Assembly: GCF_048564905.1 (NCBI RefSeq)
Contig: NC_133006.1
Location: 24,520,001 to 24,584,000 of the forward strand
Source of the DNA: Vicugna pacos
Lineage: Eukaryota; Chordata; Mammalia; Artiodactyla; Camelidae
Direction: 5' to 3'
DNA length: 64,000 nt
The notes beneath the pieces were generated by a model. The model was not told where the DNA came from, searched no databases, and was given only the letters and a program-made list of their open reading frames with translations. This document shows, piece by piece, positions 1 through 10,790 of this stretch. Position numbers and translations under genes: made by a program. Every line of letters begins with the position of its first letter. The first letter of the stretch is position 1.

Positions 1-418
1 CGGCCTCATGACCTGCTTTCTCCCTGGCTTCTTAAAGGAGACTATCTTTCCATAAGAAAAAGAAAGATCTACGCTCAGGCTGTAAGTATTGAACAGGAGT
101 GGAGGCAGAGGGTGAGCCCTGAAATCCTTGGGATAGTGCAGATGGGAGCCTCTGGGGAAGCTCACCCACCCAGTGAGTCCGTCTTTAGCCACATCTCCTC
201 TAGGCTCTGGCCAGGTCCTGTTTTTTTTCTCCCCCAGGCAGTGACAATGCTCTCGGCTCTGATGGTCTCTCACTGATCCTAAAAGTGAGACCCTAAATGG
301 CCCAAAGTGGGAGAGAGGTCAAGGCAGAGGGGACACACTATGTTATGGCGATTCTTTTTTTTTTTTTTTTAAATATGGAACGCTTCACGAATTTGCGTGT
401 CATCCTTGCGCAGGGGCC

Positions 419-469
<51 letters not shown>

Positions 470-1015
470 GAGCACTATGGCGATTCTTTGAGTAGGACAT
501 TTTGAGCACATGACAGGCTGTTTAGAATTGACCCCTTACTGTGATTGACCTGAATTTGTCCATGATTATTTTATTTCACAGTCAGAAAGAATGGTTTGTG
601 TGGGACTGAATGATGCAAGATTTGTTCATGCCCTACCTCCCTCCTTTGTGACTTCAGATCTCCAACTTCTCTTTCTGCAACTGGTATCTAAGTATCTGTG
701 TTCCCATTAGCATAATGTGAGGAGGTGGGGAGACTGCCCATCCCTGCCCCCAAAGATCCTTCACCACTCTGACCTGTGTTCTCATCCCTGATCCACTTTC
801 CTATTCCAGCAGAGGCAGAGCAGGGCCATCTCCATCCCTGTCTTAGCCTCTTGTTGCAGTGAATTGCAGCTTCTTACTCCTTACTGAAAATAGGAATCTA
901 GATATGAATTTGATTTTTGTAATTCTTGCCATGAGGTGGGGTTGGTGGGTTAATTAAAGGAGAGGAAGATTCTTAAATTTTGCAAGAAATGAATGGAAGC
1001 CCTGAGAACCTTCCA
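1..1015 (+). pseudogene. 3' end of an MHC class I gene (exons 6-8 and 3'UTR), decayed; continues off the left edge
   Basis: The stretch aligns by eye, in order, with the 3' part of the intact class I gene at 42.5-46 kb. An exon 6-like piece lies at 57-81 (core GCTCAGGCT, donor GTAAGT at 82). An exon 7-like piece lies at 238-284 after CCCCCAG and reads like the conserved SDSA..GSD.SLTD tail. Exon 8 begins at 582 after TTTCACAG. The 3'UTR carries the class I hallmarks GTGTGGGACTGAATG, CATTAGCATAATGTGAGG and CTGAGAACCTTCCAGAAT (to about 1,015). Exon 6 is 25 bp instead of 33 and exon 7 is 47 bp instead of 48 if the GTGAGA donor is used, so the cytoplasmic tail would be out of frame. Where the AATAAA signal is expected I read only AATGAA/AATGGA near 988. 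This favours a pseudogene, but exons 1-5 are outside the window, so a gene with an altered tail cannot be excluded. It lies opposite to the two main class I loci. Confidence 0.85.
371..475 (-). pseudogene. Retroposed U6 snRNA copy in class I intron 7
   Basis: On the minus strand the sequence runs from GTGCTCGCTTCGGCAGCAC to CGTTCCATATTT, a nearly complete U6 snRNA including the GATACAGAGA core. It is followed by a poly(A) tail, seen as the T run ending at 370. A perfect 14-bp TSD, TATGGCGATTCTTT, lies at 344-357 and 476-489. The tail and TSD are signs of LINE-driven retroposition, so it lacks its own U6 upstream promoter and is probably not expressed. The RNA body looks little changed, which suggests a fairly young insertion. 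Confidence 0.95.
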
Positions 1016-2269
1016 GAATTTGTGTGTTTGCTGTGCTGAGTCTGTTGCAGGTGGGACAGGAGCTGTGAGGAGCCGAGTGTGTACGGGGCCTGTGCTCAGT
1101 AAGTGCTTATTGCCTCGTGGGCTTTGATGTGGTCACCACTCGGCTGGGTCATCTTTGCTGTTCCTTTGTCCTTGTACCTTCAGCAGAACCTTGTTCCACT
1201 AGGACCTGTGATCACAGGGGCTCAGACATCACCTGGACCTTGTCTTGTGTCTGAGGCTGAGCACAAAGTGAGGGCTTTGTGCGTCCAGGTCAGTCAGGGC
1301 TCAGGACGGTCTGGCCCTCAGCCCTCATCTCTTGGGTGTTTTTTTTTTTTTTAACCTTATTTCTGTAGAGAATTATGTCTCTTCTTGTTCTTGTGCATGA
1401 GGTCTAGTCTCATTTTCCTCTGGGTGTCCCCTGTCTCTGACAGGAGCAGGAGTGATTTTGCCTATCATTGTCCCTACGAGGCCCAGGGGGTCCTTGCTCA
1501 CTGAGGTGTCTGTGGTCTGGAAGAATGAATTTTATGACTCATCCATCTCTTGCCATCCTTCCAAGGCTATTTCCTGGGTTGTTCTCTCATCTTTTCCCCA
1601 ACTTTTCTTTAAGGAAGCAGATCCAGAATTAGGAGAGAGGAGGGATCTGATAGTTTCTCATCTTAGAGAAACTCCTCTTATCTTCTCTTCTCACTTACTC
1701 CCTCTCCCTGCCTTTAGCTAATCCTAGTGCTGGCTCCAGTCCAGACTCATAGATTTATAAAGCCGAGTCTAATTTAGATTACAGTGGATTGGAACATAGG
1801 ACCCATAGGTCAAGGACCATTGTTTTCTCGAGAGGGAAATGAATTTGTGTGCTGCGGTGTGTCTGAGGAGTGGTGCGGGAGGAAGGAGGTGGAGGGAGGG
1901 AGGGGAGAGCTATGCTTGTGGGAAAAGCAAAGGAGCATTGATGTCAATGAGGATAGATGTGCTGTAGCTGCCACAGAGCAACACGTGGCCTTAGGCTACA
2001 GTAAGAAAGATACTTCCTGTAGAATACAGAGGTGCTGTCCACTCATCCTTCATTCACCCACTGTATATGTTGTGTGTCAGATACATGACACACTGTTTTT
2101 GCATTTAAGGGGCCTCAGAAAACTAAAGCCAGGCAAAAGTTGTCGGCCTGTAGAGCATGTTCTGGTGAGAAGGAGCCAAGTGTACACCATAAGCATAGTA
2201 ATAAGTTAGAAGGTGATAAACGTGTTGAGAAAGGTGTCCTAAGTCTCAGTCCATGGGGACAGGGAAGAT
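1016..2269. other. Downstream flank of the left class I locus; no gene seen
   Basis: There is no convincing coding region, RNA gene or named repeat. The longest open frame (1,784-2,209, plus strand) has no recognisable domain and a composition like its surroundings. An 11-bp T run lies near 1,341. Confidence 0.5.
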
Positions 2270-3290
2270 GGCTGTTTTACTAGGATGGTCAGTGTGGGCC
2301 TCATTGAGGTGACCTTTGAGCAAAGATGGGAAAGACATGATGGAACTGTCCACAAGGATGTCCGGAGCAAGTTCTTTCCAGGCAGGAGACCCTCCAGGGC
2401 ACATGTACTAGGACAGGACTGTGTGTGTTCAAGGAAGAGCAAGGAGGCTGGTATGGTTGGAGCAGAGAATAATTCGGATGAGATCTAATGTCCATCCAGA
2501 TCATGTGGGCTTTGAGAATATTGGATAGGTTTTGACTTTTCTCAGAGGAAGATATAGCACTCCAAGACAGTTCTGAAAGAAGAGAGACCTGGTGTGACTT
2601 CTCTTTAGGTTTTAGAGGGGTGGGGGGGTAATTAGGTTTGTTTGTTTGTTTGTTTATTTTAATGGAGGTACTGGGGATTGAGCCTGGGAACTCGTGCATT
2701 CTCAGCACTGAGCTATACCCTCCCTATAACTTCTCTTTAGATGCAACTGTCTGTTTGCTGTGCTGAGTATAGAATCGAGAAGTAAAGGGTGAGGAACGCA
2801 GTAGAGGAAACTTTAGGAAACGGTATGGTATCCAGGCTGGAAAGGCTGGTGCTTGTCTGGGTGTGATCAGGGAAAGTAACAGGCAGTAATTGGAGCTGGA
2901 TCTGTTTAAAGATGGGCTTAACAGCATTCCCTAATGGATTAAATATGGGGTATGAGAAAGAGGAATCAAGGGGGACATCAGCACTTCCGGACTGTGCAAG
3001 CAGAAATATGGAGCGCCATCAGTGGAAACAGGGAAGACCCTGGAAGGAGCGTATTTGAGGAAGCCACATTATGGGCATTCAATTTAGGAAATGCTGAATC
3101 TGGCTATCTATGAGAAATGTAAGTGAGGTTGTCAGATGGACATACATGTCTGGAGTTTGGAGAGAGAGATTTTGGAAGTGACACCATATAAATGCTACTT
3201 GAAGCCTGAACACAGGTGAGGTCACCAGGGGAGTGATGAATAGAGAAGAGGAAGGAACAAGGACTGAACCCAGGACCGCCCCACCCCTGC
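2270..3290 (+). repeat. Ancient mammalian interspersed repeat (family not named), split by a SINE
   Basis: Phrases such as GGCCTCATTGAGGTGACCTT, GTGTGTTCAAGGAAGAGCAA and GAGAAGAGGAAGGAACAAGG, in this order, resemble an old repeat found across placental genomes. I recognise the pattern but cannot assign the family with certainty. It is interrupted at 2,609-2,728 by a camelid SINE. Confidence 0.5.
2609..2728 (-). mobile_element. Camelid tRNA-Ala-derived SINE (vic-1 type)
   Basis: The reverse complement gives GGGAGGGTATAGCTCAGTG (box A region), a degenerate anticodon arm, a box B-like stretch and CCCAGTACCTCCATTAAAAT, then a CAAA-rich tail. A perfect 12-bp TSD, ACTTCTCTTTAG, lies at 2,597-2,608 and 2,729-2,740. 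Confidence 0.93.
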
Positions 3291-3364
3291 CCCCAGTGCT
3301 ATGCAATTCTGTCAGATCACACACTGAGCAGACTGCACAGTTCTGACACCGCACCTAGACGGCA

Positions 3365-3700
3365 CATAGACCAGGAAGTCCCATACTTACCTGTGCACAG
3401 GAATTACCTGGACATCTCATTAAGATCCAGTGGTCTGGAAAAGAGCCTGAGATTCTGAATTTATAACAAATTGGTGCTGATGCTGCTGGTCTTCTGATCA
3501 CACATTTAGTAGCAAGAATATAGACCAGGATTCCCACATGGCTGTGCATCAGCCTCACAGGTACAGCTTGTGAAATAAGCAATTCTTGGGTTCAGTGCCC
3601 AACATTCTGAGATGGTGGGTCTGGGGAGAGGCCTGAGTATTTTGCAACAATCCCAGCAAGCAACCCTGGGGCTCAGCCAGATTGGGAACCATTGAAGTCA
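3365..3700. mobile_element. Two degraded MER5-like (hAT-Charlie) DNA transposon copies
   Basis: Two adjacent stretches (about 3,365-3,505 and 3,520-3,700) show the MER5 pattern of a non-autonomous hAT element: an 'accaggaagtcccata...ggaattacctgga' half facing a 'cctgagtattttgcaac...gggaaccattg' half. Neither has open coding capacity. The family call is from memory of the consensus. Confidence 0.55.
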
Positions 3701-4275
3701 GTGATCAGAGATCACTCAGGTGGAGGAGGAGTCTTAAATCCACAATTAAATGTTGTTTTTTCCTGTGAAGAAAAGGCAAGGCATCCATGTTGTTTTCTCT
3801 ACCCTGGGGTTTGTAGCCAGGTCGGACTGAGGAAGTGGTTCTCAGCTCGGCATAAAGAACATCTCTGAATCCGTGCTCTCTGAAACTATTCCCTACATTG
3901 ACTTCTCACTCACTTCTTGGTGTAATTTTTGGAATCCAAATTTTTCTAGCTGAAATACATATCTGTGTATTTTTATATAGATAAATAAATAATTGGGGGC
4001 TCATTTTATTTCAGGGAATTTGTGAAGTGATACGGCTAAGAACAAAATCAACAATACCAATCTAAATGGGCTTCTTCCATATAGTATATATTGCTCTGCT
4101 GTTCACACGGTTGGCACTGCTGATGCTGGACACTGGAGCCTGCGGGTAGGACTGTCATCACTGTTGCTCTTGGCAAGTGGATATTGCTACACTCACACCA
4201 TCTTTGCTAAATGCTTGTGCTTTGGGAAACTGAGTTTTCCTCTTTTAAGGCAGGATGCCATCTCTGCCCCCTATC
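3701..4275. other. Intergenic; nothing recognised
   Basis: AT-rich sequence with no open frame, RNA gene or clear repeat. Its end supplies the target site of the L1 that follows. Confidence 0.5.
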
Positions 4276-4286
4276 AAGACTCTATG

Positions 4287-7200
4287 GAGAGAGAAACAAG
4301 ATGGTGGAGTAGAAGGACGTTTGTAGCTCACCCTCTCCCACAAATACACCAAAACTCACCTCTACGGATCCACTCAGCCAACCAGAGCACCTGCCGAACT
4401 CCAAAAGAACATCGCCCTCTTAGAAAGACAAAGACACCAAAAATCTGGTAGGAGAAAAGGAAAAAAGAAAGAAAAAAAAGCAAAACAGTACGGGACCAAT
4501 CCCGCGGGGAGGGAGCGGCAAAGGAGGACTGGCACTCGTTCACTGGGTCTCCCCTCTCCAACAGAGAGGCCACTGGGAAGGAGGGGGAGCCTCCAAGGCT
4601 CAGATCTGCCCTGAGCACCCCTTGACTGACAGAACTGAGTTAAATGAGCACAGAGGGTCCCTGCGACACCCAGCCCAAGACGTGAGCAGACAGCTGGGGG
4701 CCGGAATAGGCCACTGGAGCCAGGCGGAGGATGGGGGCGGTTGCACTGAGGCAGCCCCGGGGGACCGCAGGGGGCTGCGCGCCATGGCTGGGAGGGGTTA
4801 CTGAGCAGAACAACCTCAGTCCTCCATAAATTGCGAAAAAAGCAAAGCAACACAGCTGGTGTGCCCCAAAGGGAGGGGCGCCGTAGCCTTTGTCTCCTCA
4901 GACCCACGGCACCATTACTGGCACATCTCTCGAGAAGAGAGGCGGGGGCGCAGCCACAGCCGCCACCTCCTGCTGTGTGCAGCTCCCGGGCAGGGAAGGA
5001 GCCGGGACCTGAATCCGCACCTGGGGCTCTGCAACCTCCTAGGCAGGACTGAGACTTGTTTACAGCCCAGCCCGAGGCAGATAGGATCTTTCTGCCCTGG
5101 CACCTCAGAGAACTTGCGCCAAGACAAACAAGGAGCTGAGATTTGGTACAGAGCAGGGGCGGGCCGTTCTGCGGTCTTCCCCGAGCCCGCCTTTGTGGCT
5201 CCAACCCAAGGCGGAGCGGGCAGCTGCACAGAGCAGCGGAGTGACCGGCGCCAGGAGAGGGCGGGCGGCCACTCGCCTTTCTGGCAGGAACGCAGCACCT
5301 GACCACGGTGCTAGGAGGGGGCGCGATCCACCCACCTGCCTTTCCCCGAGTGCAGCATCTGACTGCGCCATCAGGAGGGGGAGTGACCCTCCCACCCACC
5401 GGGTAAGAGCTCAGTTTCTGACCCAGTGTTAGGAGGGGGCGCCGTCTGCTAGCTGACAGCCACTGGGAGCAGCACAGACGAGGGCGCCAACAGAGGGCCT
5501 CTGGAAACAGCAAGCTGAGTTCGTGAAACAGGGTGAAGACACAAAGTGCACACCATCTCCAGGAGAACTAGATAACTGATACTCCTTAAGCCACAGTGCC
5601 AGAGAGATATGAGCAATATGAAGAAGCAGAGGAACCACTCCCAATTAAAAGATCAAGAGAAATCCCCTGAAAACACGATCAAGGAAATAGACATTGATGG
5701 CCTACTAGATCAAGAATTCAAAAAAGGAGTGATCAAAGTACTGAAGAAACTAAAAGAAATAGTGTTTAGAGATATAAAATATGTCAAAAATGAAATAGAA
5801 GCTATAAAGAAGAACCAAGTAGAATTAGTAAACTCATTTGCTGAGATGAGAGCTGACCTAAAGGCTGTACAAAGCAGGCTAGATAATGCAGAGGAACGAA
5901 TAAGTGACCTAGAAGACAGGACAATAGAAAGCAGCCAGTCAGAACAGCCAAGAGAAAAACAAATAAAAAAAATAAAAACAACATAAGGGACCTATGGGAT
6001 AATATAAAGCATGCCAATCTATGCATAATAGGGGTCCCAGAAGGGGAAGAAATTTGAAGAAGTCATGACTGAAAACTTCCCAAACCTAAAGGAATCAGAT
6101 ATCCAAGTACAGGAGGCTCAGAGGGTCCCAAACAGGAAGAACCCAAACAGACCCACACCAAGACATATCATAATCAAGATGGCCAGAGTCAAGGATAAAG
6201 AAAGGATCCTAAAGGCAGCAAGAGAAAAACAAAGAGTGAGTTACAAGGGAACCCCCATAAGACTCTTAGCTGATTTCTCTACACAAACACTACAGGCCAG
6301 AAGGGAGTGGCAAGATATATTCAAAGTCCTGAATGAAAAAAAGATGCAGCCTAGGATACTCTATCCAGCAAGGCTATCCTTTAGGATAGAAGGAGAGATA
6401 AAGAACTTCACAGACAAGCAAAAACTGAAAGAGTTTAGCAACACTAAACCCATGCTAAAAGAAATATTGACAGGTCTAATCTAAATAGAAAAGAAGCAGG
6501 ATGCTACAAAAATGAGAAACTCATAACTGGAAAGGAGATAACTGCCATGAATTACAAAAAGAATAAACACAAAATTGTAAAAGAAGACATCTAAATCATC
6601 AAGAGTGGGAGAGGGAAGCAAGGAAAGCCACTGTGGAAAACAGTATGGAGATTTCTCAAAAGACTACGAATAGACTGGCCATATGACCCAGGAATCCCGC
6701 TCCTGGGCATATATCCAGAAGGAACCCTACTTCAAAATGACACCTGCACCCCAGTATTCATAGCAGCACTATTTACAATAGCCAAGACATGGAAGCAGCC
6801 TAGATGTCCATCAACAGATGACTGAATAAAGAAGATGTATATTTATACGATGGAATACCATTCAGCCACAAAAACGAAAACATAAAGCCATTTGCAGCAA
6901 CATGGATGTTCCTGGAGAATGTCATTCTGAGTGAAGTGAGCCAGAGAGAGAAAGAAAAATACCTTGTGAGATCGCTCATATGAGGAATCTAAAACAAAAC
7001 AAAACAAATACAAAACAGAAACAGACTCATAGACATAGAGTACAAGCTTGGGGTTGCCAGAGGGGTGGGGGGTGGGAAGGGGAAGACTGGGATTTTAAAA
7101 TGCAGAGTAGATAAACAAGATTATACTGTATAGCACAGGGAAATATATGCAGGATCTTGTGGTAGCTCACAGCGAAAAAAAAATGTGACAACGAATATAT

Positions 7201-7293
7201 GTATGTTCATGTATAGCTGAAAAATTGTGCTCTACACTGGAATTTGACACAACATTGTAAAATGATATAACTCAATAAAAAATGTTAAAAAAT
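4287..7293 (+). mobile_element. L1 LINE with 5'UTR and ORF1, internally deleted through most of ORF2
   Basis: The element starts with an L1-type leader (AACAAGATGGTGGAGTAGAAG at about 4,297), has a GC-rich 5'UTR to about 5,600 and ORF1 at 5,609-6,484. At about 6,635 it jumps to the last part of ORF2 (ACCC..GGCATATATCCAGAAGG region) and the 3'UTR, ending TCAATAAAAAATGTTAAAA. A perfect 11-bp TSD, AAGACTCTATG, lies at 4,276-4,286 and 7,294-7,304. A whole L1 is 6 kb or more, so over 3 kb, including the endonuclease and most of the reverse transcriptase, is missing. With the TSD intact, the element either inserted already deleted or lost its middle afterwards. It cannot move itself. Confidence 0.93.
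5609..6484 (+). pseudogene. L1 ORF1 (RNA-binding chaperone protein), broken
   Basis: The first open part (5,609-5,986) starts MSNMKKQRNHSQLKDQEK and ends in a heptad-rich coiled coil (ADLKAVQSRLDNAEERISDL), as in L1 ORF1p, which trimerises through this helix. The second open part (6,065-6,484) carries the RRM/C-terminal region (RHIIIKMARVKDKERILKAA, then PIRLLADFSTQTLQARREW). Between them the frame changes and a short segment of the usual linker (the GVPEGEE region) is lost, so no full ORF1p can be made. Order and spacing otherwise match mammalian L1. Confidence 0.9.
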
Positions 7294-7304
7294 AAGACTC
7301 TATG

Positions 7305-8990
7305 ACATTACAATTGATACCACAGAAATATAAAGGAGCACAGGAATCTACTATGAACTGTTATATGCCAAACAAACAGGATAAACTAGAAGAAATGGAT
7401 ACATTTCTAGAAATATACAACCTACGAAGACTAAATCATGAAGAAATAGAAAATCTGAACATAACAACCAGTAAGTAGATTTGATCAATAATCAAAACAC
7501 ATGGGAAAGCTGGACAGCTACAAGTAAGTCAATGAAATTAGAGCACCCTCTTACACCATACACAAAAATAAACTCAAAATTGCTTAAAGACCTGAATATA
7601 AGACATGATGCCATAAAATTCCTAGGAGAGAATACAAGCAAAACATTCTTGGACATTAATCATAGCAATGTTTTCTTAGATCAGTCTCCCAACACTGAAG
7701 AAATAAAAGCAAAAATTAACAAATGGGACCTAATCAAACTTAAAAGCTTTTGCACAGCAAAGGAAACCATCAATAAAATGAAAAGACAGCCTGTGGAATG
7801 GGAGAGAATATTTGCAAATGATGTGACCAACAAAGGATTAATTTCCAAAATATATAAACAGCTCATACAACTCAATATCATAAAAACAACCCAATCAAAA
7901 TATGGGCAGAAGACCTAAATAGGCATTTCTCCAAAGAAGACATACGGATGGCCAACAAGCACATGAGAAGATGCTCAACATTACTAATTATTAGAGAAAT
8001 GCAAATCAAAACCACAATGAGGTGTCATCTCGCATTGGTCAGAATGGCCATCATCAGAAAGTTATAAATAATAGATCCTGGAGAGGATGTGGAGAGAAGG
8101 AAACTCGTGTACACTGTTGGTGGGCATGTAAATTGGTGAAGCTACTATGGAAAACAGTATGGAGGTTCCTTTAAAACTAAAAATAGAACTACCATATGAT
8201 CCAGTAGTTCCACCCCTGTAGGCCCCCGCCTGAAGGCTCTAGAGAATAAGCCATGGGCTAAACTGATAAACAAGCTGTGAGGAATGTCATGTATCCAGTA
8301 TGGACGGCTGGATAGCCAATGACGGGTAAGATCCTCAGAGGAGGACAGCCTAAGACAGGCATAGCTGGCTGGATAAGAGATGGCCTACTTAATGAAGTTT
8401 TGTGACAAACTTTGAAACAATCTGTCCTTGATCATGTAACATCCTATGCTAACTGCAGGACCTTGGGGACCTAAATAGCTTAAGATTATTAACATAGTCA
8501 TAACTTAGATGATATGTGAGGCATCGTGCATGTCCTATATAAACCCTTTCCCAAGAATCAATAAACAGAGAACTGCTTTGCTTCTCTCCACACAGTGTTC
8601 ATGTGTGTATGATATCGCGCCACTGACACACCCCTGAGATATATTCAGAAAAAAATGAAGGGACTAATTCTAAAAGATACATGAACCCCAGTGTTCACAG
8701 CAGCACTATTTACAATAGCCAAGACAAGGACAATTGGTTTAAGAAGATGTGCTATGTTTATACAATGGACTATTACTCAGCCATAAGAAGAAAGAAATAC
8801 TGCCATTTGAAGCAACAGGGATGGATCACAGTAAGTGAAGTAAGTCAGACAGAGAAAGACAAATATTATATATCACTTATGTGTGGATCTAAAAAATAAT
8901 ACAAATGAATCTATATACAAAACAGAAACAGACTCACAGACATAGAAAACAAACTTATGGTTACTAAAGGGGAGGGGAATAAATTAGGAC
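7305..8990 (+). mobile_element. Older L1 fragment (ORF2 C-terminal part and 3'UTR)
   Basis: The longest open piece (7,481-7,918) carries the L1 ORF2 C-terminal signature (IKAKINKWDLIKLKSFCTAK, then [20 protein letters not shown]). The rest is closed by frame changes. After a solo LTR at 8,217-8,628 the L1 resumes with AGCAGCACTATTTACAATAG and runs into its 3'UTR near 8,990. It was the landing site for both the LTR and, at its left end, the deleted L1. Confidence 0.88.
8217..8628 (+). mobile_element. Solo LTR of an endogenous retrovirus, inserted in the old L1
   Basis: A 412-bp fossil that begins TGTAGGCC and ends CACTGACA, with a TATATAAA box near 8,538 and an AATAAA signal near 8,560. It is flanked by a perfect 6-bp repeat, CACCCC, at 8,211-8,216 and 8,629-8,634. 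No internal viral sequence is left, so this is a recombined solo LTR. A 6-bp repeat is usual for class II (ERVK-like) elements, but the family is unassigned. The exact flank repeats suggest moderate age. Confidence 0.88.
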
Positions 8991-9063
8991 ATCCGATAAG
9001 AACAGAAAATTATAGACAAATATCCCTGATTAATTAGATGCAAAAATTCTCAACAAAATGTTA

Positions 9064-9440
9064 GTGATTTTTCTAGTCAGGATGGAGGAGTCCTAGGCCC
9101 ACGAGCTGGCCTCTCCTCACGACTACAAGAAAACCACAATTGATTGCTAAACAACTGTCAGGAAAAAAAAAAAACAAACTGGAACCTAGCGAAAAAGATC
9201 CTCTTCAAATGGAAACATAAAGAGGGAACCTCAGCAGGACGGTAAGAGGGGCATGCTCGCAATATCACTGGCCGCCATCCCCCTCGGGTGGGTGACCCAC
9301 AAGCTGAAGGATAATCAAGTCGCAGAGGCCCTCCCACAGGAGTTAGAGTTGAGTCCCATGTCAGGCTCCCCAGCCCGGGGTTCCGGCATCGGGAGAAGGA
9401 GACTCCAGAACATCTGGTTTTGAAGGCCAGTGGGGTTTAA
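9064..9440 (+). mobile_element. Old L1 5'UTR fragment
   Basis: The sequence GCCCTCCCACAGGAGTTAGA, followed by CATCAGGCTCC-like and CCAGAACATCTGG blocks, resembles the 5' leader of old mammalian L1M elements. No ORF1 follows; the sequence passes into retroviral-like material near 9,440. Confidence 0.6.
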
Positions 9441-10224
9441 CAACATAATCAACTTGCCACCAAGTGGCTGGTTGCCCTCCCCGAGGTACCACACTGGAGT
9501 TGATTTATTGCTGGAAGATCAGATGTTCACTTGTGGCTGTAACTTTATCAGCCTTGGTGAAAGGGAGCCCATACTGTTAGACCTATGCCTCTCTATGACC
9601 GTGGATGCTCCTTTCATAGCTTGTCATGGAAGCACTGGGGTGGCCAAGGACAGAGGCTGACTAATGCCTACTGGCTGTCATCCTGTGCACTTGATTGGTT
9701 AGTGTCTCTTGCATAGTGGATACTTTTTGATGGGCATTAACATGTGATAACAATTATCCTAACACTTTGTGTCTACCATACGCCTCTTCCAGATATTCTT
9801 GTCCCTATCTTCCAATCTTGCTCCTTCAGGTCCCTCCCAGGCCCTCCCTGTTAAGCTAGTCACTGCCTGAGTTTGTGCATATTCTTACCTTAGGCTACTT
9901 TTGTCTCTACAAAAAGTGGGTGAGTAGGAGCACCGCCTGACGTTCTGACCATTGGAAGGAAGGTCCCTCAGCACTGTCTCTGATCGTCCCTGAGTGGGGC
10001 TATGGTGCAGCATGACAATAGTCCATTTTTGGCTCATACCAACATAGAGCTACCAGATTTGTGAACCAAGCTCAGGTTTTCCCCTCTTACATCAGCTGGT
10101 CATAGGAACTCCCCATTAGGTCATATGTGGGAATTGAGGAAAAGATAAAGGCACGACAGTGGTAGGTGACATGAGGATCTGAGTCATTTGTTTATGCAAC
10201 TAAATTGAGTTAATACCTTTTAGG

Positions 10225-10356
10225 AGGGGAGGGTGTAGCTCAGTGGTAGAGTGCATGCTTAGCATGCACGGGGTCCTGGGTTCAAACCCTAGTACCCCCA
10301 CTAAAAATAAATAAATAAACCTAAGTACTTCCTTCCGATGGAAAAAAAAAGAAAAG
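10225..10356 (+). mobile_element. Camelid tRNA-Ala-derived SINE (vic-1 type)
   Basis: GGGAGGGTGTAGCTCAGTGG (box A), CTTAGCATG (anticodon AGC) and GGGTTCAAACCC (box B) show the tRNA-Ala head, followed by CTAAAAATAAATAAATAAAC and an A-rich tail. A perfect 12-bp TSD, ATACCTTTTAGG, lies at 10,213-10,224 and 10,357-10,368. It is not a working tRNA gene because the acceptor end runs into the SINE body. Confidence 0.96.
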
Positions 10357-10662
10357 ATACCTTTTAGGTATTCAGTAGTCTTATACCATTTACCAGAAAC
10401 TGTATAAATCTGCTCTATTAAATATATCACATTCAGCATATCTACTGCAATTAGGCTAATTTGAGTTAAATTTCTAGTAGTACACTATTGCCTACCGTGA
10501 TTCATCCAATTTTTGCAAGAACCAGACTGGCAAATTAACTCAATATGTTGAGATCACCCTCCACCCCTGCATTCTTTATGTAGTTGAAGTGATATTAATT
10601 GCTTTCATTACCCTTGATGTTTTTTAAAATTAATTAATTAATTTTTAAATTGTTACTTACTT

Positions 10663-10790
10663 TGAGAGGGGAGAGGTAATTCATTTTTTAAAAATTTTAT
10701 TTTATTGGAGTTACTGGGGATTGAACTCAGGACCTTGTGCATGCTAAGCATGCACTCTACCACTGACCTATATCTGCCCCCCCACCCAAT
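10663..10790 (-). mobile_element. Camelid tRNA-Ala-derived SINE (vic-1 type)
   Basis: The reverse complement reads GCAGATATAGGTCAGTGGTA, then TGCTTAGCATGCAC, GAGTTCAATCCCCAGTAAC and an AT-rich tail. It is more diverged than the copy at 10,225. The limits are approximate because I found no clear TSD. Confidence 0.88.

Noticed and set aside
4374-5513. 379-residue open frame on the minus strand
   Set aside because: It is antisense to the GC-rich L1 5'UTR. Composition is Pro/Arg/Ser-rich with no domain, as expected of CpG-rich sequence rather than a gene.
10225-10300. A tRNA-Ala(AGC) gene
   Set aside because: The tRNA-like head is part of a SINE with tail and 12-bp TSD; it lacks a proper 3' acceptor end and terminator.
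10200-10439. 79-residue frame containing GVLGFEPRTPCML
   Set aside because: A translation of the SINE antisense strand, a well-known artefact.
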